Shown one piece after another: positions 8,363-17,641 of a stretch of 64,000 nucleotides of DNA. The position numbers and the translations under genes were made by a program. The notes beneath the pieces are model-generated. The model did not search any database. It saw nothing but the letters and a program-made list of their open reading frames with translations, and had not been told where the DNA came from. Where the stretch lies: the NCBI RefSeq assembly GCF_013607875.1, contig NZ_VDES01000001.1, forward strand, positions 434,001-498,000. Direction: 5' to 3'. The stretch is from Blastomonas ursincola. Its GTDB lineage: Bacteria > Pseudomonadota > Alphaproteobacteria > Sphingomonadales > Sphingomonadaceae. How positions within the stretch are numbered: the first letter of the stretch is position 1; the number at the start of each line of letters is the position of its first letter.

Positions 8363-9484
8363 ATGAAGCACCGCATCCTTCTCGCCCTTGCCGCAACCGG
8401 CCTTCTCGGCGCAACCGCTTTCGGACTTTATGGCATCGAAGGCCGGGCTGCGGACAGCGGCGAGACGATGATCGTCGATGTGCCCGGCGTACCCACTGCC
8501 GCGCTCAATGCAGAGATCGACAAGCTGTTCAACGAGGACGAGTTTGCCGAAACCCGCGCGCTGGTCATCATGCGCGGCGGCGAAATCGTCGCGGAACGCT
8601 ATGCGCCGGGCTATGATCGCGGAACCCGGTTCATCAGCTGGTCTATGGCCAAGAGCGTCACCGCGGTGCTGGTCGGGTTGATGGTCGCGGACGGGCGGCT
8701 CGCACTCGACGCCCCTGCCCCGGTGCCCGACTGGCAGCGCCCCGGCGACCCGCGCGGCGCGATCACGCTCAGGCACCTGCTGCACATGTCTTCCGGCCTG
8801 CAGCATAGCGAGGCAGGCGATCCGCCCTATGACTCGGACGAGGTGCGGATGCTGTTCCTCGACGGGCGCGACAATATGGTGCGCTATGCCGAGGGCCAGC
8901 CGCTCGAGGCTGAGCCGGGATCGAAGTTCGAATATTCGACGAACACCAGCGTCATCCTGTCCGACATCATCACCCGCCAGCTGACCGACAGCAAGGACCC
9001 GGATGTGCGCCGCCGCGCGATGCTTGAATATATGCGCGGGCGGCTGATCGAACCGCTGGGCATGGCCTCGATGGTGCCCGAATTCGACGCCTCCGGCACG
9101 TTGATCGGCGGATCGATCATCCAGGCCAATGCCCGCGACTGGGCGAAATTCGGCGAGTTCCTGCGCAACAAGGGCTCGATTGCCGGCAACCAGTTCCTTA
9201 CGCGCGGCTGGGTCGATTTCATGCTCACCAGCTCACCCAACGACCCGGCCTATGGCGGGCATATCTGGCTCAACAAGCCGCGTGCGGCTGGCCTTAAAAA
9301 GGTCCTCTATCCCGATCTGCTGCCAGGCGATGTCTTTGCCGCGCAGGGACATCTGGGCCAGTTCGTCATCGTCAGCCCCAGCCAGAAGCTCACGCTTGTC
9401 CGGCTGGGCAAGACGCAGGATGATGTTCTCGACCCGGTGAAGGAGCAGCTCGGACGAATCCTGGCGCTCTTTCCCAGGGACTAG
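8363..9484 (+). CDS. Exported serine hydrolase, beta-lactamase class C/penicillin-binding fold
   Basis: About 373 residues with an N-terminal signal sequence (MKHRILLALAATGLLGATA). The nucleophile motif SMAK is at residues 94-97 (SxxK), followed by LRHLLHMSSGL, which is characteristic of the family. YST stands at about 191-193 in place of the usual YxN, and GHLGQ near the C terminus supplies the HxG element. This is the beta-lactamase/transpeptidase-like superfamily that includes esterases and D-amino peptidases; true lactamase activity should not be assumed. The start at 8363 has GGAGG 6 nt upstream, whereas the TTG and ATG at 8348-8351 lie before that site. Acts outside the cytoplasmic membrane. 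Confidence 0.88.
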   Translation: MKHRILLALAATGLLGATAFGLYGIEGRAADSGETMIVDVPGVPTAALNAEIDKLFNEDEFAETRALVIMRGGEIVAERYAPGYDRGTRFISWSMAKSVTAVLVGLMVADGRLALDAPAPVPDWQRPGDPRGAITLRHLLHMSSGLQHSEAGDPPYDSDEVRMLFLDGRDNMVRYAEGQPLEAEPGSKFEYSTNTSVILSDIITRQLTDSKDPDVRRRAMLEYMRGRLIEPLGMASMVPEFDASGTLIGGSIIQANARDWAKFGEFLRNKGSIAGNQFLTRGWVDFMLTSSPNDPAYGGHIWLNKPRAAGLKKVLYPDLLPGDVFAAQGHLGQFVIVSPSQKLTLVRLGKTQDDVLDPVKEQLGRILALFPRD

Positions 9485-9540
9485 GCCAGGGCCGAAGCTT
9501 CTGGCAGGCTGATCTGCGCTGATTCTCCGGGGGATTGCCG

Positions 9541-10149
9541 ATGCGCCTGTTCCGATTTGCCGCTGCCTTGCCGCTGATGCTTGCCATGCCTGTTCTGGCG
9601 CAGGACGGATCGGGCTATGCCGGCGCGCAGACATCCGCTGCCGCGCCCTTCATTCCAGCGGAATTCCAGGTTCCGACGCTGGTCGAAGGGCCCGGCTTCA
9701 ATCTCGTCCCGCTGGGCCCCGATCTCGTGAAAATCGATTTCGACGCGTACATGTCGTCGATCGAGCATCTGCAGAAAACCTTCACCCGATCGACCGCCTG
9801 GCCGCATCCCGGGATCACCGATGCCGATGCGATGAAGGACATGCTCACCGAACAGGGTCGGTTCCAGCGCCGTGAATCCTTCGCCTATGCGGTGCTCACG
9901 CCCGACGGCAAGCGCGAACGCGGCTGTGTCTATGTCTATCCCAGCCCGGTGCCCGGCTATGACGCGATGGTCACGCTCTGGGTGACCAAGGCCGAACATG
10001 ACGCCGGGTTCGATGCGAAACTCTATGCCTGGGTACAGCATTGGATCGCCAGGGACTGGCCGCTGCGCAGCGTCGCCTATCCCGGCCGCGCGATCGACTG
10101 GGGCAGCTGGGACGCGCTGGAGGCCGCGAGCGCGGCGAAAGAGGGATAG
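9541..10149 (+). CDS. Exported protein of unknown function
   Basis: About 202 residues with a clear signal peptide (MRLFRFAAALPLMLAMPVLA followed by Q). The mature part is predominantly mixed alpha/beta, rich in aromatic residues, with segments GCVYVYPSPVPGYDAMVTLW and DWPLRSVAYPGR. The look is reminiscent of a small acetyltransferase-like or NTF2-sized domain, but I cannot assign a family with confidence. It lies 56 nt downstream of the serine hydrolase on the same strand and could share its transcript. GGGGGA just before the start serves as ribosome-binding site; a TTG two codons upstream is less likely. A strong hairpin follows its stop. Confidence 0.65.
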   Translation: MRLFRFAAALPLMLAMPVLAQDGSGYAGAQTSAAAPFIPAEFQVPTLVEGPGFNLVPLGPDLVKIDFDAYMSSIEHLQKTFTRSTAWPHPGITDADAMKDMLTEQGRFQRRESFAYAVLTPDGKRERGCVYVYPSPVPGYDAMVTLWVTKAEHDAGFDAKLYAWVQHWIARDWPLRSVAYPGRAIDWGSWDALEAASAAKEG

Positions 10150-10155
10150 CGGTCT

Positions 10156-10183
10156 TCTCCCCTCCCGCAAGCGGGAGGGGAGA
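10156..10183. terminator. Perfect 13-bp hairpin between converging genes
   Basis: TCTCCCCTCCCGC pairs perfectly with GCGGGAGGGGAGA across a two-base AA loop, 6 nt after the stop of the exported-protein gene and 8 nt before the stop of the converging phzF-like gene. It lacks a T-run on either side, so it may be a bidirectional 3' end stabiliser or one of the GC-rich palindromic repeats found between genes in sphingomonads rather than a classical intrinsic terminator. Confidence 0.6.
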
Positions 10184-10191
10184 TGGGAAAG

Positions 10192-11001
10192 TCACCGCAG
10201 CCGGAAGGTCCCCGTCACGACGGTGAAGCACTGGCCCGCCAGCACCGCGCGGTCGCCCTCGAGCGTGCAGTGGAGCAGTCCGCCGCGCTGGCTCGCCTGG
10301 AATGCGGTGAAGCTGCTGCGCCCCAGCCGCGCCGCCCAGAACGGGGTCAGCACCGCATGCGACGATCCGGTGACGCTGTCCTCGTCGATGCCTACACCCG
10401 GCACGAACACGCGGCTGAGCACATCGGTATCCTTGCCCGGCGCGGTACAGATGAACTGGTGGTTGCCCATTTCGCCGAGCGCCTTGAAGTCCGGCTGCAG
10501 CGCCAGAACGTCATCCGGGCTATCGAACAGCAGGATGTTATAGCGACCCTGATGGATATGGCATTCGCTGGGCAGGCCGCCGAGCAGGCTGGTCCAGTCG
10601 GGCAGCGCTGCCGGTTCTGGCGGCAGCGCTGGCAGCGAGAGCGACAGCATGTCGCCATCGCGGCTGACGCTCAGCACCCCGGCCTTGCGCGTCAGGAAAC
10701 GCACGGTGTCACCGGCAAAGCCCTGTTCGAACACGTAATGGCCCGAGGCGAGCGTGGCATGGCCGCACATCGCCACTTCGACCGCGGGCGTGAACCAGCG
10801 CAGCTCGTAATCCGCCTCGTCGCTGTCGATCGGCACAATGAAGGCGGTCTCGGCGAAATTGTTCTCCTCGCCGATCGCCTGCAGCACAGCATCGTCGGGC
10901 CAGGCGGCCAGCGGCATGACCGCCGCCTGGTTGCCGGTGAAAGGATGGTCGGCAAAGGCGTCAATATGGCAATAGGGCACGGTGTCGGGCAGGTCGGTCA
11001 T
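10192..11001 (-). CDS. PhzF family isomerase
   Basis: A 269-residue member of the PhzF/diaminopimelate-epimerase fold. The N terminus YCHIDAFADHPFTGNQAAVM and the segment NNFAETAFIV, with the conserved catalytic glutamate after F-A, are diagnostic. MCGHATLASGHYVFEQ and DEDSVTGSSHAVL are the two family glycine motifs. PhzF enzymes catalyse isomerisations such as that in phenazine synthesis, but most homologues have unknown substrates and no phenazine genes are present here. The start at 11001 is preferred because AAGG lies about 9 nt upstream; the frame continues to 11139 only through pdxH. It starts 11 nt after the pdxH stop, so the two are co-transcribed. Confidence 0.9.
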   Translation of the reverse strand: MTDLPDTVPYCHIDAFADHPFTGNQAAVMPLAAWPDDAVLQAIGEENNFAETAFIVPIDSDEADYELRWFTPAVEVAMCGHATLASGHYVFEQGFAGDTVRFLTRKAGVLSVSRDGDMLSLSLPALPPEPAALPDWTSLLGGLPSECHIHQGRYNILLFDSPDDVLALQPDFKALGEMGNHQFICTAPGKDTDVLSRVFVPGVGIDEDSVTGSSHAVLTPFWAARLGRSSFTAFQASQRGGLLHCTLEGDRAVLAGQCFTVVTGTFRLR

Positions 11002-11012
11002 TGCGAACATCC

Positions 11013-11591
11013 TTATGGGTAAAGCAGGCCTTCGTCCCAGCCGCTCTCGGTTCGGGTGAAGACGCGGCGGTGGTGCAGCCGGTGGTCGCGATCCTCCCAG
11101 AACTCGATCCGCTGCGGAGTCACGCGAAACCCTGACCAATGCGGCGGGCGAGGCACGGGCTTGTCGGCGAACAGCTTCTCCACTTCGGCAAAGCGCTGCT
11201 CGAAGATCCGCCGCTCAGGCAACGGGCGCGACTGGTCCGATGCCCAGGCCCCCAGCTGCGAATCGCGCGAGCGGGTGGCGAAATAGGCATCGGCGGTGGC
11301 ATCGTCGACCGGCGTCACTGGCCCCTCGATACGGATCTGGCGGCGCAGCGACTTCCAGTGGAACAGCAAGGCGGCATGCGGATTGGCGAGCAGTTCGCCG
11401 CCCTTGCGGCCCTCGTAATTGGTGTAGAATATGAACCCGTCCGGTCCATGGCCTTTCAGCAGCACCATGCGGACCGACGGACGGCCCTCCGCATCGGCGG
11501 TGGCGAGCGCCATCGCATTGCTGTCGTTGATCTCGGTCTCGCGCGCCTTGATGTATAAGTCGTCAAACAGCGCAAAGGGGTCGTCGGCCAT
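11013..11591 (-). CDS. pdxH: Pyridoxamine 5'-phosphate oxidase
   Basis: A 192-residue FMN enzyme that oxidises pyridoxine/pyridoxamine 5'-phosphate to PLP. Signatures include MALATADAEGRPSVRMVLLK, FYTNYEGRKGGEL, the FHWKSLRRQIRIEG flavin-binding strand, SRDSQLGAWASDQSR and the C-terminal WEDRDHRLHHRRVF. The start at 11591 has AGGA at 5-nt spacing; ATG at 11597 would have the site directly abutting. It leads the two-gene unit with the PhzF-like gene. Cytoplasmic homodimer by family. Confidence 0.95.
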   Translation of the reverse strand: MADDPFALFDDLYIKARETEINDSNAMALATADAEGRPSVRMVLLKGHGPDGFIFYTNYEGRKGGELLANPHAALLFHWKSLRRQIRIEGPVTPVDDATADAYFATRSRDSQLGAWASDQSRPLPERRIFEQRFAEVEKLFADKPVPRPPHWSGFRVTPQRIEFWEDRDHRLHHRRVFTRTESGWDEGLLYP

Positions 11592-11724
11592 GTCCATCCT
11601 GTCTTGTCGGTCACGGGCTCGCTTGACTGCCTTAGCCATATAAGACACTGGTGAGTCCGTCGGCGCGGTTTATGGCGCATGGGCTGCGCGTTGAACAGGA
11701 TTTTGCTGAAGGGAGCGCGCACCG

Positions 11725-12186
11725 ATGTGGGAGCAGATTTTCGGGATCGCCAATCTCGTCGCCATGATCGCCTGGGCGGTGCTGATCCTCGCTCCGCGCC
11801 GCGATATCGTCATGCACTCGCTGTTCTTCGGCCCCATATTCCTGCTCGCGCTGGGCTATGCGACCGGCCTCACCCTCGTGCTCACCGGCATCGTGCCGAC
11901 CGATGGCGGTGCGGATTTCTCGACGATCGAGGGCGTGCGCAGCATCTTTGCCAGCGATGCCGGGGTGACCATAGGCTGGGTGCATTACCTCACCTTCGAC
12001 CTGTTCGTCGGCCTGTGGATCGCGCGGAACGCCGATGCGCATGGGCTCGCCACGCTGAAAGGGCGGCTGATCCAGGCGCCGATCCTGTTCTTCACCTTTG
12101 CCGCAGGACCGTTCGGCCTGGCGCTTTACATCGTGCTGCGGATGATTTTATGGCGCGCCCCCTCCGACCGCCGCATCCCGGGTTGA
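11725..12186 (+). CDS. ABA4-like (DUF4281) membrane protein
   Basis: A 153-residue membrane protein with four predicted helices. The pattern WEQIFGIANLVAMIAWAVLI at the N terminus, FFGPIFLLALGYATGL, VHYLTFDLFVGLWIARNA and the end FGLALYIVLRMI match the ABA4-like family, named after a plant neoxanthin-synthesis protein. Bacterial members are of unknown function, with a carotenoid connection suggested only by the plant homologue. Starts with ATG after AAGGGAGCG. It is divergent from pdxH and stands alone. Confidence 0.82.
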   Translation: MWEQIFGIANLVAMIAWAVLILAPRRDIVMHSLFFGPIFLLALGYATGLTLVLTGIVPTDGGADFSTIEGVRSIFASDAGVTIGWVHYLTFDLFVGLWIARNADAHGLATLKGRLIQAPILFFTFAAGPFGLALYIVLRMILWRAPSDRRIPG

Positions 12187-12265
12187 AAAATGCCCTGCCC
12201 CTACCCCAGATATTGTTGTAAATCGGCAACAATGGATAACCTGACCAACAATGGCGACCACATTC

Positions 12266-13204
12266 ATGGCTGATCCCTATGCAATTCTCGGCGTGTCCAA
12301 GGGCGCGAGCGAGAAGGACATCAAGAGCGCGTACCGCAAGCTCGCCAAGGAGCTGCACCCGGATTACAACAAGGACAATCCGGCCGCAGCCGCGCGCTTT
12401 TCCGAAGTCACGCGCGCCTATGACCTGCTCTCCGACAAGGACAAGCGCGCGCGTTTCGACCGCGGCGAGATCGATATCGACGGCAACCCCGCCGCGCCCT
12501 TCGGTTTCGGCGGCGGCGGCTTTCGCCAGCAGAGCCGGTCGAGCGACAATGCGGGCTTTTCCGGCTTCGGCAATGACGGCATCGACTTTGCCGATATCTT
12601 CGACGGCCTGTTCGGCGGTTTTGGCGGCGGAGCTCGGGGTAGCAGTTCAGGCCCCTATAGCGGCGCGCGCCAGAATGCGCCCAAGGGTGCCAATGTCGCG
12701 TACAAGATGGCGGTCGACTTTACCGATGCTGCAACCTTGAAGCCGCAGCGGATCACGCTGGCCGATGGCAAGACGATCGACCTCAAGCTGCCCAATGGCG
12801 TCGAGACCGGCACCAACATGCGCCTCTCGGGCAAGGGGCAGCCCGGCCCCGGCGGCCCCGGCGACGGCATCGTGACGATCGAGGTGCGCCCGCACCGCTT
12901 TTTCCGCCGCGATGGCGACAATGTCCGGCTCGACCTGCCGATCACGCTGAAAGAGGCGGTCGCGGGCGGCGAGGTGCGCGTGCCCACCGTCGATGGCGCG
13001 GTGATGATGAAGATCAAGCCGGGCAGCCAGTCGGGCCAGCAGATGCGCCTCAAGGGCAAGGGCTTTCACGGCAAGAACGGCGTGCGTGGCGACCAGATCA
13101 TCGAGCTGCAGATCCGGCTGCCCGAAGGCGGCGATGCTGCGCTCACCCAGTTCGTCGAAGGCTGGAGCGTGAATTACGATCCGCGGGCCGGGCTGACCGG
13201 CTGA
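12266..13204 (+). CDS. DnaJ-family co-chaperone (CbpA-like, no zinc finger)
   Basis: About 312 residues. The J domain is at residues 1-65 with the HPD tripeptide at 31-33, followed by a Gly/Phe-rich linker (GFGGGGF, GNDGIDFADIFDGLFGGFGGG) and two beta-rich C-terminal substrate-binding domains (LPNGVETGTNMRLSGKGQPG; IEVRPHRFFRRDGDNV). The cysteine-rich zinc-binding region of DnaJ itself is absent, giving the CbpA-type architecture. It stimulates DnaK ATPase and delivers clients. Translation may start five codons earlier (12251, MATTF), but homologues typically begin MADPYA; neither start has a strong ribosome-binding site. Followed 15 nt later by the YihY-family gene. Confidence 0.9.
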   Translation: MADPYAILGVSKGASEKDIKSAYRKLAKELHPDYNKDNPAAAARFSEVTRAYDLLSDKDKRARFDRGEIDIDGNPAAPFGFGGGGFRQQSRSSDNAGFSGFGNDGIDFADIFDGLFGGFGGGARGSSSGPYSGARQNAPKGANVAYKMAVDFTDAATLKPQRITLADGKTIDLKLPNGVETGTNMRLSGKGQPGPGGPGDGIVTIEVRPHRFFRRDGDNVRLDLPITLKEAVAGGEVRVPTVDGAVMMKIKPGSQSGQQMRLKGKGFHGKNGVRGDQIIELQIRLPEGGDAALTQFVEGWSVNYDPRAGLTG

Positions 13205-13219
13205 GCGCGGCGCGACGGC

Positions 13220-14113
13220 ATGGCCCTGACTGACCTGTTGCAGCCCGACAAGCGCCAGCAATTTCTGGTGACATCGCGAGCCATCATCGCCGAGGTCGCC
13301 GGCAATGTCATGACGCATGGCGGGGTTGTCGCGGGCAATTTCGCCTATCTTGCGCTGCTCAGCATCTTTCCCTTCTTCATCGTCGCGGCCGCCTTGGGCG
13401 GCGTGTTCGGCCGCAGCGAATATGGCGCGGAAGCGGTGCAGGGCTTTCTCGCTGCGGTGCCGCCCAGCGTCGCCTCGGTGCTCGCCGCGCCGATGGAAGC
13501 CGCCATGTACGCCCGGACCGGCGCGCTGCTCTGGCTCGCCGTATTGGTCGGGCTGTGGACCACCGCGAGCCTGATCGAGTCGATCCGCGCCGTCATCCGC
13601 CGCGCCTATGGGACGGAGAGCAACAAGCCGTTCTGGAAATTGCGATTGGGATCGATGGCGCTGATCATCCTTGCGGTGATCGCGACCATGCTGGCGCTGA
13701 GCGTGCAGGTGGTGCTCGCGGGCGCCGCAGAAGTGATCGCCAACAGTCTGTATTTCCCTGGAGAACCGCTCGCGCTGGTGGTGCTCAGCCAGTTGTTCAC
13801 CTTCGCGGTGCTGCTGCTGATGCTCTACCTGGTCTATGGCATGCTCACCCCGCTGCGCTATCGCGAGGCAGGCCATCCGATCTGGCCCGGCCCGATGTTT
13901 ATTGCGGTCTGGTGGATGCTGTGCCTCGCGCTCCTGCCCCGGTTCCTCGGCACATTTGCCGATTATGACCTGACCTATGGCAGCCTGGCCGGGGTGATGG
14001 TCAGCCTCATTTTCTTCTTTCTCATCGGCCTTGCTATGGTAATCGGGGCCGAATTGAACGCCGCCATCGCGCGGGCGCGCGGCGGCCTGCCGCAGAAAAC
14101 GGACAAGAACTGA
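13220..14113 (+). CDS. YihY/BrkB-family inner membrane protein
   Basis: A 297-residue membrane protein with about six transmembrane helices. GGVVAGNFAYLALLSIFPFF near residues 34-53 is the family core motif, followed by WTTASLIESIRAVIRRAYG and a helical C-terminal half. The family was once misnamed ribonuclease BN; its actual role is unsettled. It starts 15 nt after the DnaJ-like gene and ends 11 nt before fabI, so the three genes are probably one transcript. Confidence 0.88.
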   Translation: MALTDLLQPDKRQQFLVTSRAIIAEVAGNVMTHGGVVAGNFAYLALLSIFPFFIVAAALGGVFGRSEYGAEAVQGFLAAVPPSVASVLAAPMEAAMYARTGALLWLAVLVGLWTTASLIESIRAVIRRAYGTESNKPFWKLRLGSMALIILAVIATMLALSVQVVLAGAAEVIANSLYFPGEPLALVVLSQLFTFAVLLLMLYLVYGMLTPLRYREAGHPIWPGPMFIAVWWMLCLALLPRFLGTFADYDLTYGSLAGVMVSLIFFFLIGLAMVIGAELNAAIARARGGLPQKTDKN

Positions 14114-14124
14114 AGGATCACGAC

Positions 14125-14928
14125 ATGGACGGACTGATGAAGGGCAAACGCGGCCTCATCATGGGGCTTGCCAACAACAAGTCGCTCGCCTGGGGCATTG
14201 CCCAGAAGCTGGCCGAGCATGGCGCCGAGCTGGCGTTCAGCTATCAGGGCGAGGCCTTGGGCAAGCGCGTCATTCCGCTGGCGGCAGAGCTGGGCAGCGA
14301 TTTCACCTTCGACTGCGACGTGTCGGACATGGATGCGCTTGATCGGGCTTTCGAGACCTTGGCGGCGCGCTGGCCGACGATCGATTTCGTCGTCCACGCG
14401 ATCGGCTTTTCGGACAAGAACGAACTGCGCGGCCTGTATGTCGACACCAGCCTCGACAACTTCCTGATGACCATGAACATCTCCGCCTATTCGCTTGTCG
14501 CCGTTGCCAAAAGGGCGCGCGCGATGATGCCCAATGGCGGCTCGATCGTGACGCTGAGCTATTACGGCGCGGAGAAGGTGATCCCGCATTACAATGTCAT
14601 GGGCGTCGCCAAGGCGGCGCTGGAGACCAGCGTCAAATATCTCGCCAATGACCTCGGCCGCGAGAATATCCGAGTCAACGCGATCAGCGCCGGCCCGATC
14701 AAGACGCTGGCCGCTAGCGGCATCGGCGACTTCCGCTACATCCTCAAATGGAACGAATATAACGCGCCGCTGCGCCGCAACGTCACCATCGATGATGTGG
14801 GCGGCGCGGGACTGTATCTGTGCTCCGACCTCTCCTCGGGCGTGACCGGCGAAACGCATCATGTCGATTCGGGCTATCATGTCGTCGGCATGAAGCAGGA
14901 AGACGCACCGGACATCGCGCTGGACTAG
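14125..14928 (+). CDS. fabI: Enoyl-[acyl-carrier-protein] reductase (NADH)
   Basis: A 267-residue short-chain dehydrogenase that carries out the last reduction of each fatty-acid elongation cycle. The FabI-type nucleotide motif GKRGLIMGLANNKSLAWGIA is at residues 7-26. The catalytic pair Y146/Y147 region (SYYGAEK) and Tyr156-x6-Lys163 show the FabI-specific YX6K spacing rather than the YX3K of other SDRs. RVNAISAGPIKTLAASGI is typical. Start ATG follows AAGGATCACGAC. It is in line with the YihY gene upstream and aroC 87 nt downstream. Confidence 0.96.
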   Translation: MDGLMKGKRGLIMGLANNKSLAWGIAQKLAEHGAELAFSYQGEALGKRVIPLAAELGSDFTFDCDVSDMDALDRAFETLAARWPTIDFVVHAIGFSDKNELRGLYVDTSLDNFLMTMNISAYSLVAVAKRARAMMPNGGSIVTLSYYGAEKVIPHYNVMGVAKAALETSVKYLANDLGRENIRVNAISAGPIKTLAASGIGDFRYILKWNEYNAPLRRNVTIDDVGGAGLYLCSDLSSGVTGETHHVDSGYHVVGMKQEDAPDIALD

Positions 14929-15015
14929 ATTACCTAACTTGGCTCTCCGTCTGGACAGCGCACGCGCAATGCCGCAAAGCGCGCGCAAATCCTTTCTGCC
15001 TGACGGGACAGCCGC

Positions 15016-16086
15016 ATGAGCTTCAACACCTTTGGCCGCGTATTCCGCTTCACCACCTGGGGCGAAAGCCATGGTCCTGCCCTTGGCGCGGTGGTCGACG
15101 GGTGCCCTCCGGGGCTGAGCCTGAGCGAAAGCTGCATCCAGCCGTTTCTCGACGCGCGCCGCCCCGGCACCTCGCGCTTTACCACGCAGCGGCAGGAGCC
15201 CGATGCGGTGCGCATCCTTTCGGGTGTGTTCGAAGGGCGCACCACCGGCACGCCGATTTCGCTAATGATCGAGAATGTCGACCAGCGCTCCAAGGACTAT
15301 GGCGAGGTCGCCAAGGCCTATCGCCCGGGCCATGCCGATTATGCCTATGATGCCAAATACGGCTTTCGCGACTATCGCGGCGGTGGCCGGTCGAGCGCGC
15401 GCGAAACCGCGGCACGGGTCGCGGCAGGCGCCGTGGCGCGGCTGGTCATTCCCGAGGTGGTACTGACCGCCTATGTCTGCGAACTGGGCGGCGATGCGAT
15501 CGATCCAGCCCGCTTCGACGCGGCGGAAATCGCGCGCAACCCGTTCTTCTGCCCTGATCCCGAAGCGGCGAAGCGCTGGGAGGCGAAGGTCGATGCCGCG
15601 CGCAAGTCGGGCAGCTCCCTTGGTGCTGTCGTCGAATGCGTCGCCACCGGCGTCCCCGCCGGCTGGGGCGCGCCGCTTTACGCCAAGCTCGACAGCGAAC
15701 TCGCCGCCGCCTGCATGTCGATCAATGCGGTCAAGGGCGTCGAGATCGGCGACGGCTTTGCCGCCGCACGGCTCAGCGGCGAGACCAATGCCGACCCCAT
15801 GCGCCCCGGTACGGATGGTAGTCCCGAATTCCTCGCCAACCATGCCGGCGGCATCGCGGGCGGCATTTCGACCGGCCAGCCGGTGGTGGTGCGCGTCGCG
15901 TTCAAGCCGACCAGCTCGATCCTCACGCCGGTCGAGACGATCACCCGTGAGGGTGAGGCGAGCAAGATTGTCACCAAGGGCCGACACGACCCGTGCGTCG
16001 GCATCCGCGGCACCCCGGTGGTCGAGGCGATGATGGCACTCGTCCTGGCCGACCAGAAGCTGCTCCATCGCGCGCAATGCGGTTGA
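15016..16086 (+). CDS. aroC: Chorismate synthase
   Basis: A 356-residue FMN-dependent enzyme that converts EPSP to chorismate, the last step of the shikimate pathway. Signatures are [19 protein letters not shown] at the N terminus, [15 protein letters not shown], the [21 protein letters not shown] flavin-binding region and the C-terminal [20 protein letters not shown]. Length is normal for the bacterial form. Preceded by GACGGGACAGCCGC; no strong ribosome-binding site is visible. Its product is used by the chorismate mutase at 7.7 kb among others. Confidence 0.97.
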   Translation: MSFNTFGRVFRFTTWGESHGPALGAVVDGCPPGLSLSESCIQPFLDARRPGTSRFTTQRQEPDAVRILSGVFEGRTTGTPISLMIENVDQRSKDYGEVAKAYRPGHADYAYDAKYGFRDYRGGGRSSARETAARVAAGAVARLVIPEVVLTAYVCELGGDAIDPARFDAAEIARNPFFCPDPEAAKRWEAKVDAARKSGSSLGAVVECVATGVPAGWGAPLYAKLDSELAAACMSINAVKGVEIGDGFAAARLSGETNADPMRPGTDGSPEFLANHAGGIAGGISTGQPVVVRVAFKPTSSILTPVETITREGEASKIVTKGRHDPCVGIRGTPVVEAMMALVLADQKLLHRAQCG

Positions 16087-16251
16087 ACGCGCTTTTCCCT
16101 TACCGCTGAACCACCTGTGCCGTAGCGGCAGTTGACGTTCACGTCACATTTTGTCGCAGGGTGATTGCCTCGCGGCAGCAAATGGCTAGCATGGCTTTCA
16201 TAAGCGACCGCTGACCCGCGAGGGCAAGAATGCGGCGCGACAGGAGAGTGC

Positions 16252-17601
16252 ATGACCGTCACCCGCAACCCGGCAGCCGATGCCGGTGTGCCGCCGACCA
16301 TGGCCGCAGACACGCCACCTGCCCCTTCGTCGCTCCAGGGCGCATCCAGCCCGCGCGTGATGCTGTGGACGCTGATGATCATCTATATCTTCAACTTTCT
16401 CGACCGGCAGATCGTCTCGATCCTGGCGGAACCGATCAAGCGCGATTTCCAGCTTTCCGATACCCAGCTCGGCCTGATGACGGGCCTCGCCTTTGCGCTA
16501 TTCTACACGCTGCTGGGCATCCCGATCGCGCGCTATGCCGATCGCAGCACCACCAACCGTGTCTCGCTGATCGCCTGGTCGGTGGCGATCTGGTCGGCGA
16601 TGACCATGGCCTGCGGCGCGGCGCGGACCTTCCCGCAGCTGCTGCTCGCCCGCGTCGGTGTCGGCGTCGGCGAAGCGGGTTGCACCCCGGCGGCGCATTC
16701 GCTGATCACCGATAGCGTTCCGGCCGACAAGCGCTCCTCGGCCATCGCCTTTTATGGCCTGGGCATTCCGATCGGATCGCTGCTCGGCATGGTCATCGGT
16801 GGCGGCCTTGCCGATGCCTATGGCTGGCGCACCGCTTTCTATGTGGTCGGCATGCCCGGCGTGCTGCTCGCGCTGCTGGTGCCGTTTTTGATGAAGGAGC
16901 CGCGCCGCGCCGGTATGCTCAAGGGGGCGGCAATGCCCGCCGCCAAAGTTCAGGTGCCGGTCCGCGAGGCGCTGAAGGAACTGGTGACATCGCGCTGCTT
17001 CGTCTTCCTGTGCATCGCCGGCGGGCTGATCGCCTTCCTGTCTTATGGCAAGGGCGTGTGGGTGGCAGTGCTGTTCATACGCAATTTCGGGCTCAGCCCG
17101 GGCGAGACGGGGCTGTATCTCGGCGTGACGCTGGGGATATCGAGCATGATCGGCACTTGGGGCGGAGGCAAGCTGGCCGATCATTTCGGCAAGCGTGACC
17201 GCAAGCATCTGCTCACCGGTCCGGCGCTCGCCATCGCGCTCGCAGCCCCCATCCTGTTTCTCGCCTATTCGGCGACCGACTGGAAGGTCGCGCTGGCGCT
17301 GCTGGTGCTGCCGACCGCGATGAACATCATGTATTATGGGCCCGTCTATGCCTGTGTTCAGGGTCTAGTGCGGCCCGAAGTGCGCGCGGTCGCGGCGTCG
17401 GTGATGCTGTTTTCGCAGAACCTGATCGGCCTGGGATTGGGCCCGCTATTCTTCGGAATGATGTCCGATGCCTTCCAGCCTTATGCCGGCGAAGACAGCG
17501 TGCGCTGGGTGCTCTACGGCGCGGCCTGGCTGGGCCTTATCCCCGCCTTCCTGTTCTGGCGCGCGAGTTTGCGGCTGACAGCGGAACTCAAGAGCGGCTA
17601 G
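16252..17601 (+). CDS. MFS transporter, spinster-like subgroup
   Basis: A 449-residue permease with 12 predicted helices. The opening IYIFNFLDRQIVSILAEPIK and the loop ARYADRSTTNRV fit the major facilitator signature, and GVGVGEAGCTPAAHSLI matches the spinster-like clade that is abundant in sphingomonads. Substrate cannot be predicted. GACAGGAGAG lies immediately before the ATG. The 165 bases upstream, after aroC, contain no gene; a TTGACG at 16132-16137 may be a -35 element but no convincing -10 follows. Confidence 0.88.
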   Translation: MTVTRNPAADAGVPPTMAADTPPAPSSLQGASSPRVMLWTLMIIYIFNFLDRQIVSILAEPIKRDFQLSDTQLGLMTGLAFALFYTLLGIPIARYADRSTTNRVSLIAWSVAIWSAMTMACGAARTFPQLLLARVGVGVGEAGCTPAAHSLITDSVPADKRSSAIAFYGLGIPIGSLLGMVIGGGLADAYGWRTAFYVVGMPGVLLALLVPFLMKEPRRAGMLKGAAMPAAKVQVPVREALKELVTSRCFVFLCIAGGLIAFLSYGKGVWVAVLFIRNFGLSPGETGLYLGVTLGISSMIGTWGGGKLADHFGKRDRKHLLTGPALAIALAAPILFLAYSATDWKVALALLVLPTAMNIMYYGPVYACVQGLVRPEVRAVAASVMLFSQNLIGLGLGPLFFGMMSDAFQPYAGEDSVRWVLYGAAWLGLIPAFLFWRASLRLTAELKSG

Positions 17602-17641
17602 AGCATAGTCCCACTTCAAGCGACACGGGGGGCAGACAGCC

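Noticed and set aside
8363-9484. A class C beta-lactamase resistance gene
   Set aside because: The fold is right but the second motif is YST in place of YxN and the family includes many esterases and peptidases, so resistance is not supported.
10192-11001. A phenazine biosynthesis locus suggested by the PhzF-like gene
   Set aside because: No other phz gene is near; PhzF homologues are widespread outside phenazine producers, and this one is paired with pdxH.
12647-13876. A 409-codon open frame antisense to the DnaJ-like and YihY genes
   Set aside because: His/Gln/Arg-rich shadow spanning two well supported genes.
16132-16160. A sigma-70 promoter for the MFS gene starting with TTGACG
   Set aside because: No acceptable -10 hexamer at a 16-18 nt spacing.
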